This document shows, one piece after another, positions 1-6,210 of a stretch of DNA of 8,531 nucleotides. The notes beneath the pieces are model-generated. The model did not search any database. It worked only from the letters and a program-made list of their open reading frames with translations, and was not told the DNA's origin. The number at the start of each line of letters is the position of its first letter. Position 1 is the first letter of the stretch. The DNA is from Candidatus Woesearchaeota archaeon. Its GTDB lineage: Archaea > Nanobdellota > Nanobdellia > Woesearchaeales > UBA525. The position numbers and the translations under genes are program-made. The stretch covers positions 1 through 8,531 of the forward strand of contig DUGD01000067.1 in assembly GCA_013331575.1 (NCBI GenBank), read 5' to 3'.

Positions 1-1
1 A

Positions 2-1600
2 GATGATGACGATGACGATGAAGAGAACAATTTCCAAATCGAACCGTACAGCATCTTCGTTGACATCATAGGACGGTCATTCCCGCTGCCCGAGCTCCTC
101 GCGCCGCAGACGCTCTACTCCGAGGACGCATCGGGAAAGACAGTCATACGCAAGCTGAATGTCTTCGAGCATATGGACCTCTTCGCGAACATGGACGGTT
201 ACGGCAAGGACATGGACGAACCGCTCCATCATCAGATAGAACTAGGACCCCTCGCGTACGCCGATCTCGTCGTCATGGACGAAGGCATCGGGGACTCCGT
301 GCTCGATCCAGAGTTCCGACGGGCACTCCTCACGTTCTTGCAGGACGGCACCATCAACACCTATCTCGATAAGGTACAGATCAACACATCGAGCGACTGT
401 TTCATGATAGCGAACGAGACGGATTTCCCGTTCTATCGCGAGAAGTTCAAGAACGTATCACCGTCATACGATGAGGGCATGCACCGCCGCTTCAGCGTGG
501 TCGAATGGCAGCCGCACGTAGAGGCCAACGCGAACAACCGCGGATCGTTCCCGACAATCCTCAAACGGTCGAGCGAGGAGATCCGCAAGGAGTGGAGCGG
601 TGCGGGCGATATCAACTTCTCGCCGCAAGCGACGAACCTCCTCTACCAATACCTCATCGCAAGCAACGACGGACTGCTCTTCCCCATGAACATCGGCGAA
701 CAGCAGGACAAGATATACATTCCGCTATTGCAGCAAGCGCGCCGGAAGGGCAGGACGCAAGTGACCGCGGAAGATGTGGTGCAGTTCGTCTCCGAGAAGC
801 GCAATGTGCTTCTTGAAAAGTTGTACACTCATTTCACACTGATGCAGCACGGCAGGGAATCGAGTGAGCCGAAAGTTGGCCAGACATACGGCCTATGGGT
901 CACATCGGATAGCCAAGGTGTGGAGTACGGCGGCATCGGCAGAGTGAACATCATGGTCGCACCCCGCGTCGGCAAGCTCACATCAACGGATATGGACGCA
1001 GAGATGACCGACGAGACCTACAAGAAAGGCATGAGCATGACCAACGCGTGGCTCCAATCAATCTTCGGACCGTTCGATGTGGACATACGCACATCGTTCG
1101 TCGGTTACGAAGGAATAGGCGGCCCGAGCGCAGGAGCTGCGCACACATACGCCATCATGTCCGCGCTCGGCAGGATACCTGTCGACCAGAACACGTTCAT
1201 GACGGGGACGATCCTCGACCAGGACGGCACTGTAGGCGTCATCGGCGGCGTGTACGGCAAAGTGCGCGGCGCGCATATGTTCACGAAGATGCTCCGCGAG
1301 ACGAATGGCGAAGCGCTTCAGCCGATCACCGTTCTCATACCGAAGATGAACGCGAGGGAGTTCGTGCGCAATCTGCTCTTCGATAAGGAATTGCAACGCA
1401 CCATGGACGATGGACAATTGCGGGTACAATACCACGATCGCATCTGGGATGGTTTCGAGACGATGAGCGGCATGCCGCGTTCGGAGTACGAACCGCGCAT
1501 CAGGAACGCTATCAACGACCTCGAGACGCGTGCATCGATGCATGACTACCGACTCCGCAATGCGATGCGCGACCCGCCGAAGCAACGGAAGAAGACTTGA
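2..1600 (+). CDS. lon: Lon-type AAA+ serine protease, C-terminal part (5' end outside window)
   Basis: The frame is open from the first complete codon (nt 2), so the N-terminus and Walker A lie upstream of the window; 532 residues are visible, numbered here from nt 2. The fragment opens with an acidic run (six Asp, two Glu). Walker B is LVVMDE (D93, E94), sensor 1 is the Asn of MIANET (N138), and the arginine-finger region is MHRRF (R162/R163). The protease domain spans roughly residues 295-455, with catalytic Ser376 in GGPSAG and catalytic Lys420 in GGVYGK, the Ser-Lys dyad of Lon (MEROPS S16). Archaeal LonB usually carries GDSAS around the serine, so GPSAG is LonA-like. No membrane segment is visible in the roughly 90 residues before Walker B, although archaeal LonB is membrane-anchored. 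The family degrades damaged and regulatory proteins using ATP. The next gene follows after 11 nt. The Lon assignment is firm; the subfamily is not. Confidence 0.93.
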   Translation, partial: DDDDDDEENNFQIEPYSIFVDIIGRSFPLPELLAPQTLYSEDASGKTVIRKLNVFEHMDLFANMDGYGKDMDEPLHHQIELGPLAYADLVVMDEGIGDSVLDPEFRRALLTFLQDGTINTYLDKVQINTSSDCFMIANETDFPFYREKFKNVSPSYDEGMHRRFSVVEWQPHVEANANNRGSFPTILKRSSEEIRKEWSGAGDINFSPQATNLLYQYLIASNDGLLFPMNIGEQQDKIYIPLLQQARRKGRTQVTAEDVVQFVSEKRNVLLEKLYTHFTLMQHGRESSEPKVGQTYGLWVTSDSQGVEYGGIGRVNIMVAPRVGKLTSTDMDAEMTDETYKKGMSMTNAWLQSIFGPFDVDIRTSFVGYEGIGGPSAGAAHTYAIMSALGRIPVDQNTFMTGTILDQDGTVGVIGGVYGKVRGAHMFTKMLRETNGEALQPITVLIPKMNAREFVRNLLFDKELQRTMDDGQLRVQYHDRIWDGFETMSGMPRSEYEPRIRNAINDLETRASMHDYRLRNAMRDPPKQRKKT

Positions 1601-1611
1601 GAGGCGCCAGC

Positions 1612-2016
1612 ATGGAAAGAATAGCAACGCCGAAGAGATCGTTCGCCGCGCGCATCCTCGGACGCGAGACTGCGGAAGAGATCTGCACGAAGATAGATAA
1701 CGAGGCAAGGGAAGGACTCGGATTCGTCGTCCAGACTGAGGGCGGCACATCCAGCCTGGTCCGCCCGCAACAGCAAACAGAGCGGCGATTGGATTACGAA
1801 GCTCAACGGATGACTAACGGCGCCATGCTATGCACGGTGTTCGCAACGGCATTCCTCGGCGCCGGAGCGTATCTCGCGACGGAGAAAGAACCTCGGATCG
1901 CAAGCACCTGCGTAATCGCAGGTGTAGGGCTCGCGGCGGGATCACGACACTATGCTACGTGGGCAGCCCATTACTACGACGCATACACGCGCATACGACG
2001 CGAGAATAACATATAG
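1612..2016 (+). CDS. small two-pass membrane protein (paralogue of the 4058-4390 product)
   Basis: 134 residues, no family recognised. The ATG at 1612 is preferred over an in-frame TTG at 1597 that overlaps the lon stop, because GAGG at 1601-1604 lies at SD distance from the ATG. The N-terminal 65 residues are charged and probably cytosolic, with GTSS at 45-48. Two Ala/Gly-rich hydrophobic segments follow (about 67-89 and 95-112), joined by a short charged turn containing EKEP. The second segment ends in GLAAGSRHY (106-114), and the tail is basic and Tyr-rich. GTSS, the Pro after it, the turn Pro and the GL-x-AG-x-R/K-x-Y signature recur in the same order in the protein at 4058-4390. The gene sits 11 nt after lon and 61 nt before the M3 peptidase, which suggests co-transcription. 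A role as membrane anchor or partner for either protease is inference only. Confidence 0.8.
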   Translation: MERIATPKRSFAARILGRETAEEICTKIDNEAREGLGFVVQTEGGTSSLVRPQQQTERRLDYEAQRMTNGAMLCTVFATAFLGAGAYLATEKEPRIASTCVIAGVGLAAGSRHYATWAAHYYDAYTRIRRENNI

Positions 2017-2063
2017 CACGGAACACGGCCGGAAACCGCCCAATCCGCGCAAGAAAATAAGAC

Positions 2064-2069
2064 GAGGAG
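2064..2069 (+). promoter_or_regulatory. Shine-Dalgarno site that sets the M3 peptidase start
   Basis: GAGGAG lies 8 nt before the ATG at 2078. The reading frame is open upstream to a possible start at 1952, but that start would overlap the preceding gene by 65 nt and add 42 residues that look nothing like an M3 N-terminus. The SD therefore supports 2078. Confidence 0.7.
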
Positions 2070-2077
2070 ACACCCTT

Positions 2078-4024
2078 ATGGATACGCACCGCATACACCA
2101 CGATTACAAGCCCGGTGAAATAACCGACATCACGAACAGGCTTATCGCCGAAACCGACGAGCGTATCGCGGAACTTGTAGCGCAACCGCACAAAGAGTTC
2201 TCCAATACTATCGAAGGCTATGAGGACATCATCACGGCGTACAACGAGAGGTTCGACCCTGTCTCGTTCATGATGGATGTGCATACGAGTGCGGATATCC
2301 GTAAGGACGCCGAGAACGCACGGGACCTCTCGAGCACATATCTCGTCGGGCTCGAGAGCCGCAAGGATCTCTTCAACGCGCTTCACGAAGCGGACGCGAC
2401 TACTCCGCGTTCCACACTCTCGCCGGTACAGCGTCGGCTCAGCGAGCAGACTCTTCTCCGGTTCAAACGTAACGGCCTCGACTTGCCTGATGATAAACGC
2501 GAACGCGTCACCGCGCTCAAAAAAGAGCTCGCCATCCTCTGCACCAAGTTCGAGGCGAACCTCGGCAACAACACCGACACCGCCGCCATCACACCCGCCG
2601 ATATCGAAGGCGCGCCAGAGACATTCCTCAAACGGCTCAAGCGCGGCTCCGATGGCGAGTACATCGTGGAGGCGAAATCCTCCGATGTAGTTCCGTTCAT
2701 GGAGAACGTCAAGAGCGGCGATGCGCGATATCACGTGCTTGATGTCTGGGAGCGCCGCGAGGCGTCGAACAACAATCCGCTCCTGCGCCGGGCACTCGAT
2801 ATCCGTGCCGAGCTTGCCGACCTGCTCGGCTATCCGACCTGGGCGGACTACAGTACGGAGATAAAGATGACAAAGAACGCGAAGACCGCACAGGATTTCC
2901 TCGTCGACCTACGCCGCGATCTCGCGCCGCTCACGACCCGCGACATGAAGGAGCTTATCGATCTAAAATATGCTAATGGAAGCGACGAGCCATTCCGGCA
3001 ATGGGATATCATGTACTATGCGAACCAGCTCCTCAAACAAAAACATGATATCGATAGCGACGAGATACGCAAGTACTTCCCCGCCGATCACGTCGTTCCG
3101 CAGCTGCTCGGGCTCGCAAGCGATCTCTTCGGCGTACGATTCGAAGAGATACCGGCGGACGCATGGCACCCGTCGGTACGTCTCTTCGCGACGTCGGATG
3201 CCGCGAGCGGCGAGACTATCGGCCACATCTACACCGACCTCTATCCGCGCGATGGAAAGTATAGCCATGCGATGGCGCAATGGTTGCGCCGGCCATACTC
3301 GCGCGGCGAGAAACGTGCGCTACCGATCAATGCCATCGTGGCGAATTTCGCGCCACCAAGCGACGGACAACCGTCGCTTCTCTCGCACGAAGAGGTCGAG
3401 ACGTTCTTCCACGAGTTCGGCCACATCATGCACATGACGCTCGCAAAACCCGAGTACTCAACCATGGGCGTCGCGGGCGTAGCATGGGACTTCGTCGAGG
3501 TGCCATCGCAGATGATGGAGAACTGGGTCTGGGATAAAAGGATGCTGCAGACGCTATCACGCCACTACGAAAACGGCTCGCCGTTGCCGGACGATCTCAT
3601 CGACCGCATGATAGCGGCGCGCAACGCTTCGAGCGGTGTGTGGAACATGCGCCAGCTCGTCTTGGGAACGCTCGACATGCAACTACACACGGAGCGCGGG
3701 CTCGACCCGACCGAGACGCACAAGGATATCTATCGCGGCCTGATGGGCATCGAGCCGCTCGCGGACACGCAAATGCCGGCATCGTTCGGCCATATCATGG
3801 GCGGCTATGAAGCCGGCTATTACGGTTACATTTGGTCTAAAGCGTTCGCGCAGGATCTCTTCTCTCGATTCGAGAGAGAGGGAGTTCGCAATCCGCGCGT
3901 TGGCATGGAGTACCGCAAGACCGTCCTTGAACCAGGGGATTCGCGCGACGCAATCGACCTCGCTCGTGAGTTCCTCGGCCGCGAACCGAACAACGACGCG
4001 TTCGTGAAGTCGCTGGGACTGTAG
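2078..4024 (+). CDS. M3A-family zinc oligopeptidase (thimet oligopeptidase-like)
   Basis: 648 residues, against about 680-690 for thimet oligopeptidase, neurolysin and Dcp/OpdA. The zinc site is HEFGH (H445, E446, H449), with the third ligand Glu474 in DFVEVPSQ, 25 residues after H449, the same spacing as in thimet oligopeptidase. The substrate-binding tyrosine loop is GGYEAGYYGYIW (Y577 and Y584 align with Y605 and Y612 of thimet oligopeptidase, from memory of that family). Other matching blocks are RFKRNGLDLP (128-137), DLYPRDGKYSHA and the C-terminal FLGREPNNDAF. No signal peptide or membrane segment is seen, so it is probably cytosolic. The family cuts short peptides, typically below about 20 residues, which fits trimming of Lon products from the same operon. 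Archaea more often carry the M3B type (PepF), so an M3A enzyme here suggests lateral acquisition. Family assignment is secure; substrates are unknown. Confidence 0.96.
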   Translation: MDTHRIHHDYKPGEITDITNRLIAETDERIAELVAQPHKEFSNTIEGYEDIITAYNERFDPVSFMMDVHTSADIRKDAENARDLSSTYLVGLESRKDLFNALHEADATTPRSTLSPVQRRLSEQTLLRFKRNGLDLPDDKRERVTALKKELAILCTKFEANLGNNTDTAAITPADIEGAPETFLKRLKRGSDGEYIVEAKSSDVVPFMENVKSGDARYHVLDVWERREASNNNPLLRRALDIRAELADLLGYPTWADYSTEIKMTKNAKTAQDFLVDLRRDLAPLTTRDMKELIDLKYANGSDEPFRQWDIMYYANQLLKQKHDIDSDEIRKYFPADHVVPQLLGLASDLFGVRFEEIPADAWHPSVRLFATSDAASGETIGHIYTDLYPRDGKYSHAMAQWLRRPYSRGEKRALPINAIVANFAPPSDGQPSLLSHEEVETFFHEFGHIMHMTLAKPEYSTMGVAGVAWDFVEVPSQMMENWVWDKRMLQTLSRHYENGSPLPDDLIDRMIAARNASSGVWNMRQLVLGTLDMQLHTERGLDPTETHKDIYRGLMGIEPLADTQMPASFGHIMGGYEAGYYGYIWSKAFAQDLFSRFEREGVRNPRVGMEYRKTVLEPGDSRDAIDLAREFLGREPNNDAFVKSLGL

Positions 4025-4057
4025 ACTCAACAACACGCAATATTCAACGGTGAACAC

Positions 4058-4390
4058 ATGAGAATAAAACAACATCTACCGTCAAGACAAAAAAGCAAAG
4101 CGGACTTGTGGAGAGAGGCGGGCTTTGAAACAGTCATCCGTGGCACGTCATCTATCATGCTCTGGCCACACGAAGCCGCGAAGATGCATAGAGAAGAGAA
4201 ATACTGGTCGATGCGCAAGAGACAATTTGCGTGCGCAGGTCTCGCGGCGATATGCCTCATCGGAGGCGCTAGTTACGCGTTGAAAGAACAGCCAGAGTAT
4301 GGGAAGGCAGCGATTGCAGCAGTCGCCACAGGAGGGTTGTCTGCGGGAGCAAAATATTATTCTAATCGCCAGAAAGAATACGATTGGTGA
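4058..4390 (+). CDS. small two-pass membrane protein (paralogue of the 1612-2016 product)
   Basis: 110 residues, no family recognised. The ATG at 4058 has the SD GGTGA (4049-4053) 4 nt upstream, and the gene starts 33 nt after the peptidase stop, so it probably closes the operon. The N-terminal 55 residues are basic and polar with GTSS at 29-32. Hydrophobic segments lie at about 56-75 and 82-98, separated by a short charged turn with a conserved Pro (KEQP), followed by GGLSAGAKYY (92-101) and a short charged tail. From GTSS onward it aligns with the 134-aa protein upstream of the peptidase with only small gaps, including a gapless 24-residue block over the first membrane segment; it lacks about 16 N-terminal residues of the longer copy. 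Hand-counted G+C is near 50% in its first part, lower than the peptidase gene. Function unknown; a membrane partner of the neighbouring proteases is inference. Confidence 0.82.
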   Translation: MRIKQHLPSRQKSKADLWREAGFETVIRGTSSIMLWPHEAAKMHREEKYWSMRKRQFACAGLAAICLIGGASYALKEQPEYGKAAIAAVATGGLSAGAKYYSNRQKEYDW

Positions 4391-4407
4391 ATGTTCTGCC
4401 GACTTGT

Positions 4408-4415
4408 CTTTATCT
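4408..4415 (+). promoter_or_regulatory. weak TATA-like element before the candidate structured RNA
   Basis: CTTTATCT is centred near 4412. Archaeal initiation about 26 nt downstream would fall near 4438, just before the hairpin that begins at 4443. The match to a TATA box is imperfect, so this rests mainly on the spacing. Confidence 0.25.
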
Positions 4416-4442
4416 AACGCCTAGACACATCACTAACTAGAT

Positions 4443-4536
4443 GGCTGCCGCCTTGGCACAATTCCGAGGGTCGAATGTTTGCGAAGCAAACCTGGTGAGG
4501 CCCGAGACCGTCCATGCGTAATTGGCCGCCGCAGCC
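4443..4536 (+). ncRNA. candidate structured RNA with a kink-turn-like internal loop
   Basis: This non-coding stretch folds by hand into one long imperfect hairpin. The base is GGCTGC (4443-4448) with GCAGCC (4531-4536). A second stem pairs GGC plus CAATT (4455-4463, one bulged A) with AATTG plus GCC (4520-4527). A third pairs GGGTC (4468-4472) with GGCCC (4499-4503). The apical stem is GTTTGC/GCAAAC (4477-4482, 4486-4491) around GAA. Between the third and apical stems, GA at 4473-4474 faces GA at 4497-4498 in the arrangement of tandem sheared G-A pairs, next to a GGT bulge (4494-4496): the layout of a kink-turn, the binding site of archaeal L7Ae. The G-A pairs exist only if the plus strand is transcribed. 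It is not a tRNA and shows no SRP or RNase P signature. An H/ACA guide RNA is conceivable (AGA follows at 4538-4540), but the pocket geometry fits poorly. It could also be an untranslated leader structure. Confidence 0.38.
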
Positions 4537-4568
4537 GAGATATCGACAGCAGTTCTATCTCCTCAACA

Positions 4569-4576
4569 TTTATAAA
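4569..4576 (+). promoter_or_regulatory. distal TATA box upstream of the aldolase gene
   Basis: TTTATAAA is the best TATA-box match in the 347-nt gene-free stretch. Initiation about 26 nt downstream (near 4598) would give an aldolase leader of about 140 nt containing the inverted repeats at 4611-4625 and 4646-4689. Confidence 0.5.
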
Positions 4577-4610
4577 CTCCCTATCGAAAGGGATACTGGC
4601 GTTTGCCGCG

Positions 4611-4625
4611 GAGGATATACTCCTC
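4611..4625. repeat. short inverted repeat around the second decamer copy
   Basis: GAGGA and TCCTC are perfect 5-bp arms around TATAC, enclosing the middle TATA-CTCC copy. It could be an operator or a small RNA hairpin. Confidence 0.4.
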
Positions 4626-4645
4626 GTCCCTCAGAGCAGGTAATC

Positions 4646-4689
4646 GGTCGCGTCACGGTCTTTTTCCTCCAGAAAAAGTCGCCGCGACC
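4646..4689 (+). promoter_or_regulatory. 44-nt two-step hairpin just upstream of the proximal aldolase promoter
   Basis: Outer arms GGTCGCG (4646-4652) and CGCGACC (4683-4689) pair over 7 bp. Inner arms CTTTTTC (4660-4666) and GAAAAAG (4672-4678) pair over another 7 bp around the loop CTCCA. The structure ends one base before the proximal TATA box. If transcription starts at the distal promoter it lies in the leader RNA; if it starts at the proximal one it is upstream DNA. CCTCC (4666-4670) at the loop is complementary to GGAGG at 4610-4614, so the two elements could also interact in RNA. Confidence 0.45.
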
Positions 4690-4698
4690 TTTGATATA
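4690..4698 (+). promoter_or_regulatory. proximal TATA box of the aldolase gene
   Basis: TTTGATATA is centred near 4695. Initiation about 26 nt downstream (near 4721) would leave a leader of about 16 nt, just enough for the SD at 4727-4734. Confidence 0.5.
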
Positions 4699-4726
4699 CT
4701 CCAAGGCGGCAATGTTATGCGAAAAA

Positions 4727-4734
4727 GGTGGTGA
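4727..4734 (+). promoter_or_regulatory. strong Shine-Dalgarno site of the aldolase gene
   Basis: GGTGGTGA matches the archaeal SD consensus GGAGGTGA at all but one position and ends 3 nt before the ATG at 4738. It fixes the start and suggests high expression. Confidence 0.75.
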
Positions 4735-4737
4735 AGA

Positions 4738-5523
4738 ATGGCTCCTATCAATTACAACCGACTCTTGCACAAAGGCAAAGCGCTCTTCCTCGCGTACGAC
4801 CAGGGGATGGAGCACGGTCCCACCGATTTCGACGAGAAGAACGTCGATCCCGACTATATCTTCAATATCGGTTACGAGGGACGTTACAGCGCGCTCGCAG
4901 TCTTGCCGGGCGTCGCCGAGAAGTACTACCTCGGTCCCTATCGCGACATGCCGCTCATCGTCAAGCTCAACGGTAAGAGCAACATGCCGAAGATAAACCC
5001 TATCAGCAGGCAGATCTGCAGCGTCGACCGCGCGATCAAGCTCGGCGCGGCGGCGGTGGGTTACACCATCTTCGACGGGTCGCCTAACGAGCCCACGATG
5101 TTCCATGAGTTCGGCAAGATCATAGAGCAAGCGCACGACCACGGACTTCCTGTCGTCGCGTGGATGTACCCGCGCGGCCCCAATATCCAGGAGCTCGATA
5201 ACCACGTGCTCTCCTACAGTGCGCGTCTCGGCCTCGAGCTCGGCGCGGACATCATCAAGATGAAGTTCAACGGCGACGTGGACAACCTCAAATGGATGGT
5301 CCGCTGCGCAGGAAAGACAAAGATAGTCATCTCCGGCGGAGACAAGGTCCCACCGGTGCAGTTCCTCAATGAAGCGCAGAAAGTGATGAGCGCAGGATGC
5401 CTCGGGATGGCCGTCGGCCGCAATATCTGGCAATCGGAGAAGCCATTTAGCGTCACACGAGCGCTGCAAGCGGTCATCTACGACGGGAAATCGGCGCTCG
5501 AAGCGGCGAACCTGCTCAAGTGA
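4738..5523 (+). CDS. fba: class I fructose-bisphosphate aldolase, archaeal DhnA type
   Basis: 261 residues, the usual length for archaeal class I aldolases. It is a TIM barrel that interconverts fructose 1,6-bisphosphate with dihydroxyacetone phosphate and glyceraldehyde 3-phosphate in cytosolic glycolysis and gluconeogenesis. Visible motifs are AYDQGMEHGP (D21 matches the active-site Asp), LIVKLNGK, GYTIFDGS, WMYPRG (Y144), IIKMKF and SGGDK, with the phosphate-binding AVGRNIWQ near the end. By comparison with the Thermoproteus tenax enzyme (Tyr146, Lys177), the Schiff-base lysine is K174. The related archaeal aromatic-pathway enzyme (ADH synthase) shares the YPRG and AVGRN motifs, but the N-terminal and GYTI-x-GS blocks here fit the aldolase better. 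The gene has its own strong SD and an elaborate upstream region with two candidate promoters. It converges with the minus-strand gene at 5589; the 65 nt between them show nothing recognisable. Confidence 0.95.
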   Translation: MAPINYNRLLHKGKALFLAYDQGMEHGPTDFDEKNVDPDYIFNIGYEGRYSALAVLPGVAEKYYLGPYRDMPLIVKLNGKSNMPKINPISRQICSVDRAIKLGAAAVGYTIFDGSPNEPTMFHEFGKIIEQAHDHGLPVVAWMYPRGPNIQELDNHVLSYSARLGLELGADIIKMKFNGDVDNLKWMVRCAGKTKIVISGGDKVPPVQFLNEAQKVMSAGCLGMAVGRNIWQSEKPFSVTRALQAVIYDGKSALEAANLLK

Positions 5524-5588
5524 TGACGAAGCATAACGCACGAAGAACCGACGAGCATGGCCCGCGATTGAGCGGCCGAGATGCAGTA

Positions 5589-6023
5589 TCAGGGCGATAT
5601 CGTTATAGGATACGCGCCGTCATCCCTTCCAGCAGACCCATTCTTGCGCATCCCGTCGACGAGCTGTTTCGCATACATCGGATCGACCAAGCCGCGCGGT
5701 TCCATAGAGACGCGTGAGACGAACGATCGCGACATCGACTCTATCGATGTTGCCAGCTCCGCTCTCGATTCGCTCATCGCTCGGTGGTACAACTGGTAGA
5801 GCAGCTCGTGGAATGCGGCATTCGTGTATCTGCTGCCGTAGCTGTCGTGCTCGCGCGCGAGGCGATCGAGCGCCAACACCATATCGTGCGCGTTCTTCTC
5901 TTGGCGCAAGGCATGCTGGTCGCGCGCGATATCATCGAGAGTCCCGATGGCGAAGTACTCCCTGCTACCGGTCATCGCTATCCCGAGCGACCGCAGAAAG
6001 TCATCATCGGTGGTTTTTTGCAT
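5589..6023 (-). CDS. hypothetical protein, 144 aa, predicted leaderless mRNA
   Basis: No family recognised. The frame stays open to a TTG at 6065, but the ATG at 6021-6023 is preferred because a TATA box (TTTATAA, 6046-6052) is centred 26 nt upstream, which puts transcription start on the ATG itself. An ATG pair at 6042-6044 and 6039-6041 would lie too close to the TATA box to be transcribed from it. The product is soluble, mostly helical and rich in charged residues, without membrane segment, signal peptide or Cys motif. A Tyr/His-rich stretch (residues 70-82, FHELLYQLYHRAM) and a Gly/Asp-rich tail are its visible landmarks. Competing plus-strand frames are Arg/Ser-rich shadows with no start signal. 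It is divergent from rfcL across 187 nt. Function unknown. Confidence 0.72.
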   Translation of the reverse strand: MQKTTDDDFLRSLGIAMTGSREYFAIGTLDDIARDQHALRQEKNAHDMVLALDRLAREHDSYGSRYTNAAFHELLYQLYHRAMSESRAELATSIESMSRSFVSRVSMEPRGLVDPMYAKQLVDGMRKNGSAGRDDGAYPITISP

Positions 6024-6045
6024 ACCGATGGGAGCGCCCATCATG

Positions 6046-6052
6046 TTATAAA
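6046..6052 (-). promoter_or_regulatory. TATA box for the 144-aa hypothetical gene
   Basis: TTTATAA on the minus strand is centred at 6049, 26 nt before the ATG at 6023, the spacing expected for a leaderless archaeal transcript. Confidence 0.6.
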
Positions 6053-6119
6053 CGATACGCCTCAACTGCGCGCCACGGTGACCCTGCGACTCAGAATCCG
6101 AGGCTGATAAAGCACCTCT

Positions 6120-6136
6120 AGGCTATTTCAGGCTAT
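6120..6136. repeat. tandem AGGCTAT pair in the divergent promoter region
   Basis: AGGCTAT occurs at 6120-6126 and 6130-6136, a 10-nt period close to one helical turn, with a partial third copy (AGGCTGAT) at 6101-6108. It lies between the two divergent TATA boxes, 45 nt before that of rfcL, so it could be a regulator site. It is short enough to be chance. Confidence 0.3.
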
Positions 6137-6180
6137 ACTACGTCGTTGCGGCCTCGGCGCCCCTCGATGCAGAGACACGC

Positions 6181-6187
6181 TTTTATA
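6181..6187 (+). promoter_or_regulatory. TATA box for rfcL
   Basis: TTTTATA is centred at 6184, 27 nt before the ATG at 6211. No SD sequence precedes that ATG, so the transcript is probably leaderless. Confidence 0.65.
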
Positions 6188-6210
6188 CGACCGCCCACTC
6201 GCACACCAGT

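Larger units (their letters stand above)
4571..4702 (+). repeat. three dispersed copies of a TATA-plus-CTCC decamer
   Basis: TATAAACTCC (4571-4580), GATATACTCC (4614-4623) and GATATACTCC (4693-4702) lie in the same orientation upstream of the aldolase. Copies 2 and 3 are identical and copy 1 differs at two positions. Copies 1 and 3 coincide with the two best TATA boxes. The TATA elements of the other genes in the window lack the CTCC part, so it may be a site for a gene-specific regulator acting at the TATA box. Confidence 0.5.

Noticed and set aside
1058..1750. 230-codon minus-strand open frame opposite the Lon protease domain
   Set aside because: It overlaps the catalytic part of Lon and gives an Arg-rich product without motifs.
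1952..2077. Upstream in-frame start for the M3 peptidase
   Set aside because: It would overlap the preceding gene by 65 nt and add a non-homologous 42-residue tail; the ATG at 2078 has a good SD.
1955..2734. 259-codon minus-strand open frame across the M3 peptidase start
   Set aside because: It lies opposite firmly identified coding sequence, with no recognisable domain or promoter.
3861..3877. Perfect inverted repeat TCTCTCGA-T-TCGAGAGA
   Set aside because: It sits inside the peptidase coding region (residues SRFER) and is explained by codon choice. A single 17-nt palindrome in coding DNA is weak evidence for a site.
4441..4540. tRNA gene (closing stem GGCTGC/GCAGCC resembles an acceptor stem)
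   Set aside because: There is no T-loop GTTCRA, no D-arm or anticodon arm at proper spacing, and position 7 mispairs on either strand.
4443..4540. Standard H/ACA guide RNA
   Set aside because: A kink-turn-like loop and a trailing AGA are present, but the stems do not leave a two-sided guide pocket at the usual 14-16 nt from that box. Kept only as one option.
4570..5541. 323-codon minus-strand open frame opposite the aldolase gene
   Set aside because: It mirrors the aldolase codons, has no family motif and carries no start signals. Long antisense frames are common opposite G+C-rich genes.
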